This document shows, in pieces, positions 53,590 through 62,498 of a stretch of DNA of 64,000 nt (within the stretch, counting starts at the first letter, position 1; each line of letters opens with the position of its first letter). The notes under the pieces were generated by a model, which was given only the letters and a program-made list of their open reading frames with translations, had not been told where the DNA came from and did not search any database. Origin of the DNA: G942493375 sp942493375 (GTDB lineage Bacteria > Armatimonadota > UBA5829). The translations under genes and the position numbers were made by a program. Location of the stretch: assembly GCA_942493375.1 (NCBI GenBank), contig OW818698.1, forward strand, positions 7,688,001 through 7,752,000. Direction: 5' to 3'.

Positions 53590-54027
53590 ATGCCCATTAT
53601 TCCTGTCATTGGCAGAAGAAGCCCCAAGATCAGAACATTGATATTCTTTATATATCTAGTGCTGATACTTGGTTGTATAACAATGGTATATCCATTCCTG
53701 ATCATGCTTTCGGGTAGCACCAAAGGCCTGGCTGATATGCAGGCTATGGACCCGGTACCGCAGTGGATGTATTCCGAGCAGATGAAATTTGCAAGGTATG
53801 AAGAGGATAGATATCAGGGTAATATGACCCTGCTCTCTACTGCATACTCAAAAGAAATCCTGGAAGGGAAGAATGCATTACTGCCGGTTATGGTTGATAT
53901 GTCCCTTCCCGAAAATGCGGATGACATTTGGCTGAAAAAGGCGATAGTCGGAGAGATACCTCTTACCGATTCCAAAGCAGTCGAAACCTATTTCAAAGCT
54001 CAGATCGATGAAGCCAAAAAAGAGTAA
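53590..54027 (+). CDS. MalG-type permease, N-terminal fragment (before frameshift)
   Basis: 145 residues: one transmembrane helix (LIFFIYLVLILGCITMVYPFLIM, ~16-38, split here as TM1 of a MalG-type permease) followed by ~105 residues of extracytoplasmic sequence ending at TAA 54025-54027. TM1 alone cannot function. The rest of the permease is in the next frame (54008-55585), which is +1 relative to this one. The switch point coincides with a run of six A at 54016-54021. Removing one base there fuses the two into one ~664-residue protein. It is either a real frameshift or pseudogene, a homopolymer error, or recoding. Confidence 0.8.
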   Translation: MPIIPVIGRRSPKIRTLIFFIYLVLILGCITMVYPFLIMLSGSTKGLADMQAMDPVPQWMYSEQMKFARYEEDRYQGNMTLLSTAYSKEILEGKNALLPVMVDMSLPENADDIWLKKAIVGEIPLTDSKAVETYFKAQIDEAKKE

Positions 54028-55585
54028 TACAAGTCTGAATATGGCGGACTTGAGGAAATCGGAAGACAGACTTAAAGGTTATGCAGACCGTCAACTGGTT
54101 CCTGTAGATAAAGAACTGGCTGGAAAATATCAGCAATTCATGGATCAGAGCTTAAAGGCATTCCCTGATCATTTTTACACTCTGCAGGAGTTCACTGCTC
54201 TTAACAGGATTCTCGGGAGAAACTATCGTGGCTTCCGTGATGCTGTGAAAGAAGAATGCAAGACTATCGAGGGGTTCAATACCCGGTTCTTGAACTCGAT
54301 ATCCAACTGGAATGAGTTCCCGATGCCTTTGGACTCACCTGTAACCATAAAAGAGTTCTGTTATGAAAAGAACCCATACATAGACCGCTATCTAGAGTAT
54401 AAACGAAGCCTGCCTCTCACTGAACGGGCAATTATGAATGTGGATGGCTACTATGTATATATGCAGAAGAACTATCCTAAATACAGAAGCAAGGTCTGGG
54501 CTCCTAACCCGATTCTGGTAGAGAAAATGCCTGCCGGAACTGATGGTGAGATGTGGGCTGAATTTGTTCAGCACAATCTCAACTGCAACTATGTGAAACT
54601 CGATCCCCAGGGAATGGCATTGTTCAGAGCATATCTAGCAACAAAATATCCCGGTGGAGTTGCTGAGTTCAACAAGATCAATGATTCTAAGTATGCCGCT
54701 TTTACAGATTTTACCGGTTCTGAAGAACAGATGCGGAATCCTGCTGTGTTCACTCTCTACACTCAGTTTGTAACCAATGAGTGTCCACCTCAGAGACTTA
54801 TTGTGGACACTCCGAATACACGATATCGGAAGTTTATTGGCGACCCAACGGCAGTTATGCCTGCTATTGCCCAGGACTATGTTGTATTCAAACAGGTTGA
54901 GAAGTCCTACCTTTGGGAGATTTCAACCAGAAACTACCGGAACGTTATTGAATATATCGTAATCTACGGTAGAGCTATCTGGAATACGATTATATTCATC
55001 GGGTTGAGCATTGCTGCTGCTCTGTTGGTAAACCCGTTGGCGGCATATGCTTTGAGCCGTTTCAACCTTAAACAGACGTATACAATTCTAATGTTCTTCC
55101 TGACGACCATGGCTTTCCCTGGCGCTGTCACAATGATCCCGAACTTCCTGTTGCTCAAGAACTTGCATCTGTTGAATACATTCTGGGCTCTGATTCTGCC
55201 AGGTGTTGCAAACGGGTACTCGATCTTCATCCTTAAGGGGTTCTTTGACAGTATCCCGAAGGAAGTTTACGAGTCAGCACTGATTGACGGTGCCGGTGAG
55301 TGGACAATGTTCTGGCGCTTTACTATGGCGCTATCGACGCCTATCCTTGCACTGATTACATTGACTGCATTCACTGGAGCGTATACGGCATTTATGTTTG
55401 CCCTTATCATCTGCCCTGATGAGAGGATGTGGACATTGATGGTCTGGCTTTACCAGATGCAGATCGGTTCTGCGCAGCCGGTTATATATGCTGCTCTGGT
55501 GCTTGCTGCACTGCCTACATTGTTAGTATTCGTGTTCGCACAGAATACCATCATGAAAGGTATCGTCATCCCGGTCGAGAAATAA
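54008..55585 (+). CDS. MalG-type permease, C-terminal part with large extracytoplasmic domain
   Basis: 525 residues. Residues ~10-310 are a soluble, Tyr/Phe-rich region with at least two internal repeats of a pattern W/Y-x-x-F-V ... L-D ... R-x-F/Y (WAEFVQHNLNCNYVKLD and YTQFVTNECPPQRLIVD). From ~318 come five transmembrane helices of the binding-protein-dependent permease core, with an EAA loop (KEVYESALIDGAGEWTMFW). MalG-type proteins normally have only a short loop after TM1; here ~420 residues intervene when joined to the upstream fragment. The ATG at 54008 has no ribosome-binding site, which supports an interrupted single gene rather than two genes. Confidence 0.85.
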   Translation: MKPKKSNTSLNMADLRKSEDRLKGYADRQLVPVDKELAGKYQQFMDQSLKAFPDHFYTLQEFTALNRILGRNYRGFRDAVKEECKTIEGFNTRFLNSISNWNEFPMPLDSPVTIKEFCYEKNPYIDRYLEYKRSLPLTERAIMNVDGYYVYMQKNYPKYRSKVWAPNPILVEKMPAGTDGEMWAEFVQHNLNCNYVKLDPQGMALFRAYLATKYPGGVAEFNKINDSKYAAFTDFTGSEEQMRNPAVFTLYTQFVTNECPPQRLIVDTPNTRYRKFIGDPTAVMPAIAQDYVVFKQVEKSYLWEISTRNYRNVIEYIVIYGRAIWNTIIFIGLSIAAALLVNPLAAYALSRFNLKQTYTILMFFLTTMAFPGAVTMIPNFLLLKNLHLLNTFWALILPGVANGYSIFILKGFFDSIPKEVYESALIDGAGEWTMFWRFTMALSTPILALITLTAFTGAYTAFMFALIICPDERMWTLMVWLYQMQIGSAQPVIYAALVLAALPTLLVFVFAQNTIMKGIVIPVEK

Positions 55586-55600
55586 TCCGACTGAGTTACT

Positions 55601-55654
55601 GCACATGCAAAACAGCCCCCGGAACAATTGTTTCGGGGGCTGTTTTGCATGTGC
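55601..55654 (+). terminator. Long hairpin terminator of the transporter operon
   Basis: A 21-bp perfect stem (55601-55621 with 55634-55654) around a 12-base loop; its inner part reads AAAACAGCCCCCG...CGGGGGCTGTTTT. Sixteen bases after the stop. Confidence 0.9.
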
Positions 55655-55709
55655 TGACTATTTAATTAATTCATACCCTATAATTCATAATGCGTTCTCA
55701 TGAGAAACC

Positions 55710-55718
55710 TGCTATACT
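55710..55718 (+). promoter_or_regulatory. Possible extended -10 promoter of the SPFH gene
   Basis: TGCTATACT: TATACT (55713-55718) with a TGN extension, 91 bases upstream of the start codon. No clear -35; a TATAAT nearer the gene is an alternative. Confidence 0.35.
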
Positions 55719-55808
55719 ATTTCCGTAAGTTGAGAAAGTAGCATAATGTATGGTTTTTGACTATAATGCTGCAATACTCGCTACATTTATTTCCAGGGGG
55801 ATACGCAT

Positions 55809-57881
55809 ATGCCTTTCATAGTGCTTTCGCTCATGCCGTTGATATGGTGGTTGGTTGCGATTATCGCATTGGCCTTGATCCTGCCATCGATCCGGATAGT
55901 AGGTCCGACCGAAGTTGGGCTTATAACTAAACGCTTTGGTTTTAGGAGTCTACCGGGTGATAACCCGATTGCATTCGAGGGTGAGGCCGGTTATCAAGCT
56001 GATCTTCTGATGCCTGGCTGGCACTTTAAATTTTGGATGGTTTACAAAGTTGACAAGTTCCCGTGGATCGAGGTTCCAGCAGGTGAAATCGGAGTCGTAG
56101 TTGCCCAAGTTGGTCGTCCGCTGCCTATCGGCGCTAAATCGGCTGTTTACAATCCAGCTTTTGGCAATTTTACCGATCTGCGGAACTTCGTAGAGAATGG
56201 CGGACAGAAGGGTGTTCAGCGTCCGGTTCTGCCTCCAGGCACCATTATGCCTATACACCCGGTTGGTTTTCTGGTTATAACCAAACGCAATATTTATGGT
56301 CTGCCGGTTATTCCGGAACTGCGCAATTTTAATGGAGTACTGAGTCCGGTCAATTTTGGGTTGGATCCATCCAGGCTTGATCTTGTTCGTATTCAGCCAA
56401 TGAGTGTTGGTACAGAGCGCAAGATAGTAGACACTGTGGGTATTGTAACAACATATGAAGGTGATCCACTGCCAGAAGGTGATATTGCATGCAGACTCGG
56501 TGGATTCAGCGATATTGAGATTCAAGAAAAAGAAGGCAATATCACAGACACAACCCTGATTGAGAGTATGCTGGGCAGTAAAAACGCTCTCCACAACAAC
56601 TATCAGGACTATCAGGCTTTCCTGGATCATGGAGGCAAAATCGGACTTCAGCACGACCCACTGCTATATGGTGCATTCGCTCTGAATCCGTTCCTGGTCA
56701 GTGTAGAACTGGTTCCGATGCTGGTGGTGGAACAGGGGCAGGTTGCTGTTGTTAAGGCATATGTTGGCCTTGCTACAGTTGATATCTCAGGTCCTGAGTT
56801 TAAGTTCGGCAGCCTGGTTCGTCCGGGACATCGTGGAATATGGCAGGAACCATTGAGGACCGGCAAGTATCCAATAAACCCGCGCTGCTACCAGGCGGAA
56901 ATCGTTCCAACGCTCATTCTGACCCTGAACTGGGCTCAGGCTATCTCTGAAGCTCATCATCTGGATTCGAGGCTGGAATCAGTTACAGCAAAGAGCCGTG
57001 AAGGTTTCGTCTTTACTATTGATCTTCAAGTACAGATACACGTTCCGGATGCCAAGGCGCCAAAGGTCATATCGAGTGTAGGAACGATGCAGAATCTGGT
57101 AGATGATGTCCTGCAAGCAGTAGTAGGTAACTACTTCCGGAATAAACTGCAGTCGATGCCGGCTGTTGATTTCATTCAGACCAGGGACATTGTTCAACAG
57201 GAAGCCTATGATCTGATCAGCGATCAAATCGAACAATACCAGGTAGAGACAAAGGGTGTCTTTATCCAGGATGTCACTTTGCCTCCGACTCTAGTAGAGG
57301 TTTTGACAGAGAGGGAAATCGCCAACCAGCAGATAGAGACTATCAAGAAGCAGAGATCGGCGCAGGAAGAAAGAATCTCTATGGAGCAGTCCAAGGGAAC
57401 CGCCGATATGCAATCTGATCTGGCTAAATCGCAAGTCAATGTCAGCATCTTTACTAACCAGGCAGATGCAAGAAAAGCTCAAGCTGACGGTGAAGCTACA
57501 TTCATCCGTGAGACTGGTAGAGCCAAAGGCGCGGAAGTCGAGGCCGTCGGTCTTGCAAGGGCTACGGCTTACGAAGCACAGGTCAAAGCCCTCGGGCAGA
57601 CACCGACAGCTCTAGTCAACGCTATAAACGCACTTGCAGAGAAGCAAGTAAAAATAGTGCCTGATATATTGGTTACAGGCGGTGGCGGTGCAATGGAAGG
57701 CCTTGCAGGCTCATTGATGGGCTGGCTTAAGGGCAACCTCGGCGGCGCTCCGGTGAAGGAAGCTCCTATGCCGACTGACACACCAAAGGAAACACCGGGG
57801 ACAGAGTCATTCACCCCGATGTATGCAGACGCTCCTCCTGCTGCACCTAAAGAAGAGAAGCCGAAAGAGGAGTCGAAGTAA
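55809..57881 (+). CDS. SPFH/Band 7 (flotillin-like) membrane protein
   Basis: 690 residues. Two adjoining N-terminal hydrophobic helices (~1-30). Three repeats of a G/E-x-V/I-G-x-V-x-x-x-x-G strand pattern follow (GPTEVGLITKRFG, AGEIGVVVAQVG, QGQVAVVKAYVG). The SPFH domain proper is at ~350-500 (FVFTIDLQVQIHV, DDVLQAVVGNYFRN). A charged coiled coil (~510-590, with GEATFIRETGRAKGAEVEAVG) precedes a Gly/Pro/Glu-rich tail. It assembles as membrane-associated scaffolds in known flotillins; its role here is unknown. Its own gene unit, with a GGGGG site before the ATG and a terminator after. Confidence 0.88.
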   Translation: MPFIVLSLMPLIWWLVAIIALALILPSIRIVGPTEVGLITKRFGFRSLPGDNPIAFEGEAGYQADLLMPGWHFKFWMVYKVDKFPWIEVPAGEIGVVVAQVGRPLPIGAKSAVYNPAFGNFTDLRNFVENGGQKGVQRPVLPPGTIMPIHPVGFLVITKRNIYGLPVIPELRNFNGVLSPVNFGLDPSRLDLVRIQPMSVGTERKIVDTVGIVTTYEGDPLPEGDIACRLGGFSDIEIQEKEGNITDTTLIESMLGSKNALHNNYQDYQAFLDHGGKIGLQHDPLLYGAFALNPFLVSVELVPMLVVEQGQVAVVKAYVGLATVDISGPEFKFGSLVRPGHRGIWQEPLRTGKYPINPRCYQAEIVPTLILTLNWAQAISEAHHLDSRLESVTAKSREGFVFTIDLQVQIHVPDAKAPKVISSVGTMQNLVDDVLQAVVGNYFRNKLQSMPAVDFIQTRDIVQQEAYDLISDQIEQYQVETKGVFIQDVTLPPTLVEVLTEREIANQQIETIKKQRSAQEERISMEQSKGTADMQSDLAKSQVNVSIFTNQADARKAQADGEATFIRETGRAKGAEVEAVGLARATAYEAQVKALGQTPTALVNAINALAEKQVKIVPDILVTGGGGAMEGLAGSLMGWLKGNLGGAPVKEAPMPTDTPKETPGTESFTPMYADAPPAAPKEEKPKEESK

Positions 57882-57891
57882 CTGAAAATCA

Positions 57892-57921
57892 CAAAGGGAG
57901 CACTTCAACGTGCTCCCTTTG
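57892..57921. terminator. Bidirectional terminator between convergent genes
   Basis: A 12-bp perfect stem CAAAGGGAGCAC / GTGCTCCCTTTG with loop TTCAAC, placed between the SPFH gene stop and the convergent HAF-repeat gene. Confidence 0.85.
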
Positions 57922-57949
57922 CATATATGAATTACAATTCATCAACTGA

Positions 57950-58966
57950 TTATTTTACGGGTTTCAGCAAGACGCCAACAATTTTGTTCTTTTCTTCACA
58001 ATAACCTATTATTTCACCACGGTCATTAATTCCTGTTGCACGAACCATTTTTGGTTTCACGGCTTTTATTAGTAGTGTATTGAGATCATAATACTTACCG
58101 TTCATCCATAGGAATGGGATGTCATGGTCTTTAGCCTGCGAGAATCCTACTATTTGCCCATGTTTGTTTATTCCTGTCGCTATTGTTGAATACCCATTCA
58201 TTAACCCTATGTCAAGTAGCTTTCCTTTATCCCATAGAAATGCGTGCGACGAATTGCCATATTTGCTTCTATCATTTCTAGCATATCCAACCACTTGGCA
58301 GTTGTTATTCAAATCGGTTACTTTATAAGTAGTATATTGCGAACCAATGCTGCCCAGATCAATAAGCTTGCCTTTTGAAATGAGATATGGATGCATAGTA
58401 TTCTTTTCATCTGTCCATTCGCCAGCTACATCCCCTTTGATATTGATTGCATCAGCACTACTATGTCTCCATTTATATTGCTTTCCAAGATTAAAGGCTT
58501 TAGCTTTTGAAGTTTTCCAGTATGCAGCGTCGGGACCCAAGTCCTCAGACCAGCCACCTTCCGTGCTTCCAACTATCCTACCTCTGTTATTTATATCATT
58601 AACCTGTGATCCATGATATCCGTAATTCCCATCCATTTCTGTAATTTTGCCATTTGACCAATAGAATGGATGTACCGATGTCACCGCTCCGAATCCAATT
58701 GCGTTTATAGTTATCTTATCCGCATCGTTTAATGCTGATGGTGATATTCCGCCTTGATATTCGGTCTTGTCATTGATCCCAAGAGGAATAAGTCTACCTT
58801 TCCATAACGCGCAAGAAGTCTTTGTTCTACCTACTACATGCCCTTTGTTATTGAGCGCGGTTGGATTTAGCGGTAGTATAGTGACAGTGTATTTGGATAG
58901 CGCTGTCACTACTACTGGAGAAACCAATGTTAGTGTAATTAAACAAACTATATAAAGTCGTTTCAT
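57950..58966 (-). CDS. Secreted HAF-repeat protein
   Basis: 338 residues from the ATG at 58966 (GGAGG 6 bases upstream; a longer frame bypasses this). Signal peptide (~1-22), then about six beta-propeller-like units with the 'H-A/P-F/Y-L/W-W-x-x-G-K/R-x-x-D-L/I-G' (HAF) pattern, such as SHAFLWDKGKLLDIG, HPYLISKGKLIDLGS and FLWMNGKYYDLNTL, alternating with 'D-I/L-N-x-x-G-x-I/V-V-G' turns (DINNRGRIVGS, GINKHGQIVGFS). Extracellular or periplasmic; function unknown. Confidence 0.85.
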   Translation of the reverse strand: MKRLYIVCLITLTLVSPVVVTALSKYTVTILPLNPTALNNKGHVVGRTKTSCALWKGRLIPLGINDKTEYQGGISPSALNDADKITINAIGFGAVTSVHPFYWSNGKITEMDGNYGYHGSQVNDINNRGRIVGSTEGGWSEDLGPDAAYWKTSKAKAFNLGKQYKWRHSSADAINIKGDVAGEWTDEKNTMHPYLISKGKLIDLGSIGSQYTTYKVTDLNNNCQVVGYARNDRSKYGNSSHAFLWDKGKLLDIGLMNGYSTIATGINKHGQIVGFSQAKDHDIPFLWMNGKYYDLNTLLIKAVKPKMVRATGINDRGEIIGYCEEKNKIVGVLLKPVK

Positions 58967-59080
58967 TCTGATCCTCCAAACACGATTGTTTGATACCAAA
59001 ATCAACCCAAATATGTAATACTATATACTGAAGTTACTTGATATAGCTCTCCTGTTTTATTTTCGGAATGATATCTATAC

Positions 59081-59785
59081 TCACTTGTCCCGGATATGTT
59101 GTGGTGTACTTGACTGCCTTTTCAGGTACATATTGTAGGCTTCCTCGACATCTGGGCGTTCGAGAAAATCGGGTTTTGCTCCGTGTTTTAGCAGGATGCT
59201 TGTATATGCATCGTAGGGTCTACCAGACTGGAGTGTATAAGTCAGTGTAGTCGTGTATCGAAATTCGCCTACCGTATTCCACTTGGCACCGTGTTCTAGA
59301 AATGTCCTAAATATATTGGCACTTCCGGGTTTGAGATCATTAGATTCAACAAACCGTCCAAATGAATCCTTATAATGGGGGTCTGCTCCTCTGTCCAGCA
59401 TTTCGCGGATTGTAACAAAGTCATTTTCGTGCACTGCCATATATAGTGATTGATTGCGGAGACGCGGCAGATCCATTATGAACATTGATATTAACCCAAT
59501 ACAAACGACAGCAATTGCATACCAATGCCATTTTGTAAATTTCCCAAACCTGGAATTATATAGTTCGTAGTCATTCATCTTCCATGCCCAGAATTTCATC
59601 ACTGCAGGCAATATCATTAAGATAAAGGGTAATACTATGAAAACATGAGATCCGTCTTGAATCTTCATATCTAGTATGGGAACTTTATGATACCGTGGGT
59701 AATCATAGATAGGCGTTAGCAGTAAACTGATTAGGAATAAACAACTAATAGTTACTCGCCATTCCATATTAATATGTTTAAACAT
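59081..59785 (-). CDS. Membrane protein with C-terminal ankyrin repeats (paralogue A)
   Basis: 234 residues. Three transmembrane helices in the first ~110 residues (ISCLFLISLLLTPI, HVFIVLPFILMILPAV, WYAIAVVCIGLISMFI), then two to three ankyrin-type units (AVHENDFVTIREMLDRGADPHYKD, IFRTFLEHGAKWN, SILLKHGAKPDF). Same layout and size as the next gene upstream (59803-60489), so they are probably diverged tandem duplicates in one operon, 17 bases apart. GGGAGAG precedes the ATG. Role unknown. Confidence 0.8.
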   Translation of the reverse strand: MFKHINMEWRVTISCLFLISLLLTPIYDYPRYHKVPILDMKIQDGSHVFIVLPFILMILPAVMKFWAWKMNDYELYNSRFGKFTKWHWYAIAVVCIGLISMFIMDLPRLRNQSLYMAVHENDFVTIREMLDRGADPHYKDSFGRFVESNDLKPGSANIFRTFLEHGAKWNTVGEFRYTTTLTYTLQSGRPYDAYTSILLKHGAKPDFLERPDVEEAYNMYLKRQSSTPQHIRDK

Positions 59786-59802
59786 AGAAACTCTCCCGTA
59801 TG

Positions 59803-60489
59803 TTATTTCAGGTCCTTGTATCTCTGCTGGCGATACAGATATTCGTTATATAAGCCATTCAAACGCGAATAATCCGAAACGTTAGTTTCAAAGTCAGTTT
59901 CAGCTCCAGCTTTCACTAATATCCTGGTAATCCGGTCATTACCATCGATTAATGGTCCATATAGAATAAAATGACCTTCACTCGACTTTACATTGGCCCT
60001 GGCACCATGTTCCAATAGCAAATTGACGATCTCGACTGCTCCAGAGCCCGCTGCTCTTACTAGTAGGGGATCACCATTAATTTTGGAGTTCGGATCAACA
60101 CCCTTATCCAACATATTATGAACCATATCCGGATTCTTAAGGTAAATCGCATGCTTCATAATACTTTCACGCCTTGCCTGTGTTTCCAACACAAGAGGAA
60201 TATGCATTATAAGCAGCAAAACAACCACCCCGTACCATGCTACCGGGAGGCCACACTCCATATTGAATCTACCGTTATCATTCAACCGTTTAGTCAAAAA
60301 CCACGCAACTAATCTAAATACTATTGTAAATGCAATTGCACATGTAATGAATCTAACTCTCATGACATAGTCCGGGCAGTATTCCACCAGATCCTGCATC
60401 CAAATCCTGTAAATATAAACGAACAGCGGTGTGCATATAAGGCTGACGACAAACCATGTTATGCCTTTCAGTTCGTGCTCGGTCTTCAT
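59803..60489 (-). CDS. Membrane protein with C-terminal ankyrin repeats (paralogue B)
   Basis: 228 residues. Three transmembrane helices (GITWFVVSLICTPLFVYIY, FITCAIAFTIVFRLVAWF, AWYGVVVLLLIMHIPLVL), then ankyrin-type repeats (AIYLKNPDMVHNMLDKGVDPNSK, AAGSGAVEIVNLLLEHGARAN, ITRILVKAGAETDF). A GGAGG site lies 6 bases before the ATG. First gene of the two-gene unit with its paralogue. Confidence 0.82.
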   Translation of the reverse strand: MKTEHELKGITWFVVSLICTPLFVYIYRIWMQDLVEYCPDYVMRVRFITCAIAFTIVFRLVAWFLTKRLNDNGRFNMECGLPVAWYGVVVLLLIMHIPLVLETQARRESIMKHAIYLKNPDMVHNMLDKGVDPNSKINGDPLLVRAAGSGAVEIVNLLLEHGARANVKSSEGHFILYGPLIDGNDRITRILVKAGAETDFETNVSDYSRLNGLYNEYLYRQQRYKDLK

Positions 60490-60707
60490 TGAATGCCTCC
60501 ATAATCCAGTAAAATTGGTAAATATCCAGACATTGCGTATTATTCAGCAACCTAATCAAGCGATTAACGCAGTTTGTCAGATATATTCATATACTTTGAG
60601 ACGAATGAAGTATACCATATTGCTAAACAACATAGCTATGGACATATTATGTTTCTAATATACATACATGTGATGCGAAGAACACCCAAAACAGAATAAT
60701 AGACAAA

Positions 60708-60716
60708 TGCTATAAT
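60708..60716 (+). promoter_or_regulatory. Extended -10 promoter of the macrodomain gene
   Basis: TGCTATAAT: perfect TATAAT (60711-60716) with TGN, 31 bases before the start codon. No good -35 recognised. Confidence 0.55.
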
Positions 60717-60747
60717 TTACAAAACAAGTCGCACTTGAGGCACTAGT

Positions 60748-61287
60748 ATGAAGATAGAAATAGCTGGCAAGATAATCGAATTAGTTATGGGTGATATCAC
60801 GGATGAGCAGACTGATGCTATTGTGAATGCTGCTAATACTAGTTTGCTTGGCGGTGGTGGTGTGGATGGGGCAATTCACAGGCGTGGCGGGCCAGCTATT
60901 CTTGAGGAATGCCGCACGCTGCATGGGTGTAAGACCGGTGACGCTAAGATTACGACTGCAGGAAATTTGAAATCTATATATGTAATACACACAGTTGGGC
61001 CGGTGTATCGTGATGGTGCCAGTGGTGAGGATACACTGCTTGAGAGCGCATATAGACGGAGCCTGGAAGTGGCATCTGAAAACGGGGTGAAGAGTATCTC
61101 GTTTCCATCTATCAGCACCGGAGCATATAGATATCCTATGCTTGGAGCTGCAAGGATTGCATTGGCGACTGTGGTTGAATTTCTAGGGAATCACACGCAG
61201 CCGGAAATGGTCCGCTTTGTGTTGTTCGATAGACTTACATTAGCGGCATATGAGAATGCAATGGACGAACTCAGGCATTCGCTCTAA
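60748..61287 (+). CDS. Macrodomain protein (ADP-ribose binding/hydrolysing)
   Basis: 179 residues, a single MacroD-type domain. The diagnostic NAANTSLLGGGGVDGAIHRRGG stretch (residues ~32-53; quoted here only as the NAANTSLLGGGGVDGAI core) and FPSISTGAYRYP (~114-125) are intact, so it should bind ADP-ribose and could hydrolyse O-acetyl-ADP-ribose or mono-ADP-ribosyl Glu/Asp. No partner ADP-ribosyltransferase or toxin is adjacent; flanking genes are on the other strand, so it is a stand-alone unit. GAGG lies 7 bases before the ATG. Confidence 0.95.
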   Translation: MKIEIAGKIIELVMGDITDEQTDAIVNAANTSLLGGGGVDGAIHRRGGPAILEECRTLHGCKTGDAKITTAGNLKSIYVIHTVGPVYRDGASGEDTLLESAYRRSLEVASENGVKSISFPSISTGAYRYPMLGAARIALATVVEFLGNHTQPEMVRFVLFDRLTLAAYENAMDELRHSL

Positions 61288-61316
61288 TTATTCTGACTGC
61301 AAGATATATATCTCAT

Positions 61317-62441
61317 TCACGGTATATATTCATATACTGCTTGTGCCGATGCTGCGTAGATTTTGCCTTTGCTGGATTCCAGTAACCGCAGAACATGTTC
61401 TCCGGGTTCTGTTTCTACGTCCATTGTCATTACTTTCCCGGATTTCCAGACTGTGATCCTGCCATCAGATCGACCGAACCATACAGAACCATCTTTTCGA
61501 GCCAAAACTGTTCCAGGATACTGCCAGATGCGGGTATTGTCCCATGCCATTGAATCGAGTTCAGTCAGTTTTGATACTGTTCCATCCGGTTTGAGCCTGT
61601 AGAAATGATATTTGTAATTGATTCCATCGTTCGCATAAATCCAGACAGAACCATCGGGTGTTCCCAGGATATCGTATGGGTAACCATTCTCGAAGTCCAG
61701 GTTTACAGCGTTAGTAATAAAACTCTGCGATTTCCCCAGCAAGTTGATATAGCATATTGGTTTATATCCGTAGTCCAGCAATACCGCGGTCTTGTCTCGC
61801 CAGAGAGCTGCATGTATTCTCCTTTGTCCAGGTATTGATGAAATGGGGAGATTGATCTCTTTGGAGGATATCTCACCATTTTTATCAACGCTCACCAGGT
61901 TTTGATTGTAGTATACAAATAGACCGTCTTTGGTCTCAAAAAGTCTTGCATATTCAGCATTTAACGGGGTCTCAATCCTTGTCCACTCGTTTTTTGAATA
62001 AACACCCAGGAACATACTCGCCCAGTTGACCAGCAGATTCTGTCGCGTTACATATAATCCTGGTTTTCCTATACTTCTGTCATAGTAGATATCGGTGGTA
62101 TAGGTCGCTTCGTTGTCTGAAAGTTTGTATATTTTACCCTGCTTTTTACCATCAACAATATTATAAACAAATAAGTCCCGATCTTTACCGCCAACAAAAA
62201 AACCTCCTCTTGGCAGATTTGTTTTTGGCTTTGTAAATCCGGTGCCATCCCAATATAATATCTCCAGATTACCTACAATCCATAAGTTACCATTTTTCTC
62301 AACCGCGATATCGTTGACCCAACTTATATTGTCCCAACTACTACCGCCTAACGGCAGGCGTTTCCAGGTTCCACTTGCGCTCAACACACTGGCTGATAAT
62401 ATAAAAACTAGCATAATCAAGATTATAGTTCGTGTTTTCAT
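61317..62441 (-). CDS. Secreted beta-propeller-like hypothetical protein
   Basis: 374 residues from the ATG at 62441 (a TTG at 62459 is an in-frame but weaker alternative). Signal peptide (~1-22, ILIMLVFILSASVLSAS). Repeated 'D-G-S-V-W-I/F' blades (EKNGNLWIVGN, GTPDGSVWIYAND, LARKDGSVWFGRSDG) are the pattern of two-component-regulator propeller or WD-like sensors. No other domain. Downstream of the gene ending at 62499 and probably cotranscribed with it. Confidence 0.75.
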   Translation of the reverse strand: MKTRTIILIMLVFILSASVLSASGTWKRLPLGGSSWDNISWVNDIAVEKNGNLWIVGNLEILYWDGTGFTKPKTNLPRGGFFVGGKDRDLFVYNIVDGKKQGKIYKLSDNEATYTTDIYYDRSIGKPGLYVTRQNLLVNWASMFLGVYSKNEWTRIETPLNAEYARLFETKDGLFVYYNQNLVSVDKNGEISSKEINLPISSIPGQRRIHAALWRDKTAVLLDYGYKPICYINLLGKSQSFITNAVNLDFENGYPYDILGTPDGSVWIYANDGINYKYHFYRLKPDGTVSKLTELDSMAWDNTRIWQYPGTVLARKDGSVWFGRSDGRITVWKSGKVMTMDVETEPGEHVLRLLESSKGKIYAASAQAVYEYIP

Positions 62442-62498
62442 ATTGGTTCTCACTTTCAAAACAGATAATAGTGCTCTAATTGTCGGCTGCGATTCAAA

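Noticed and set aside
54016..54022. A-AAA-AAG heptamer as a programmed -1 frameshift site.
   Set aside because: The upstream frame reads it as AAA-AAA-G, not A-AAA-AAG, and the frame needed downstream is +1, not -1.
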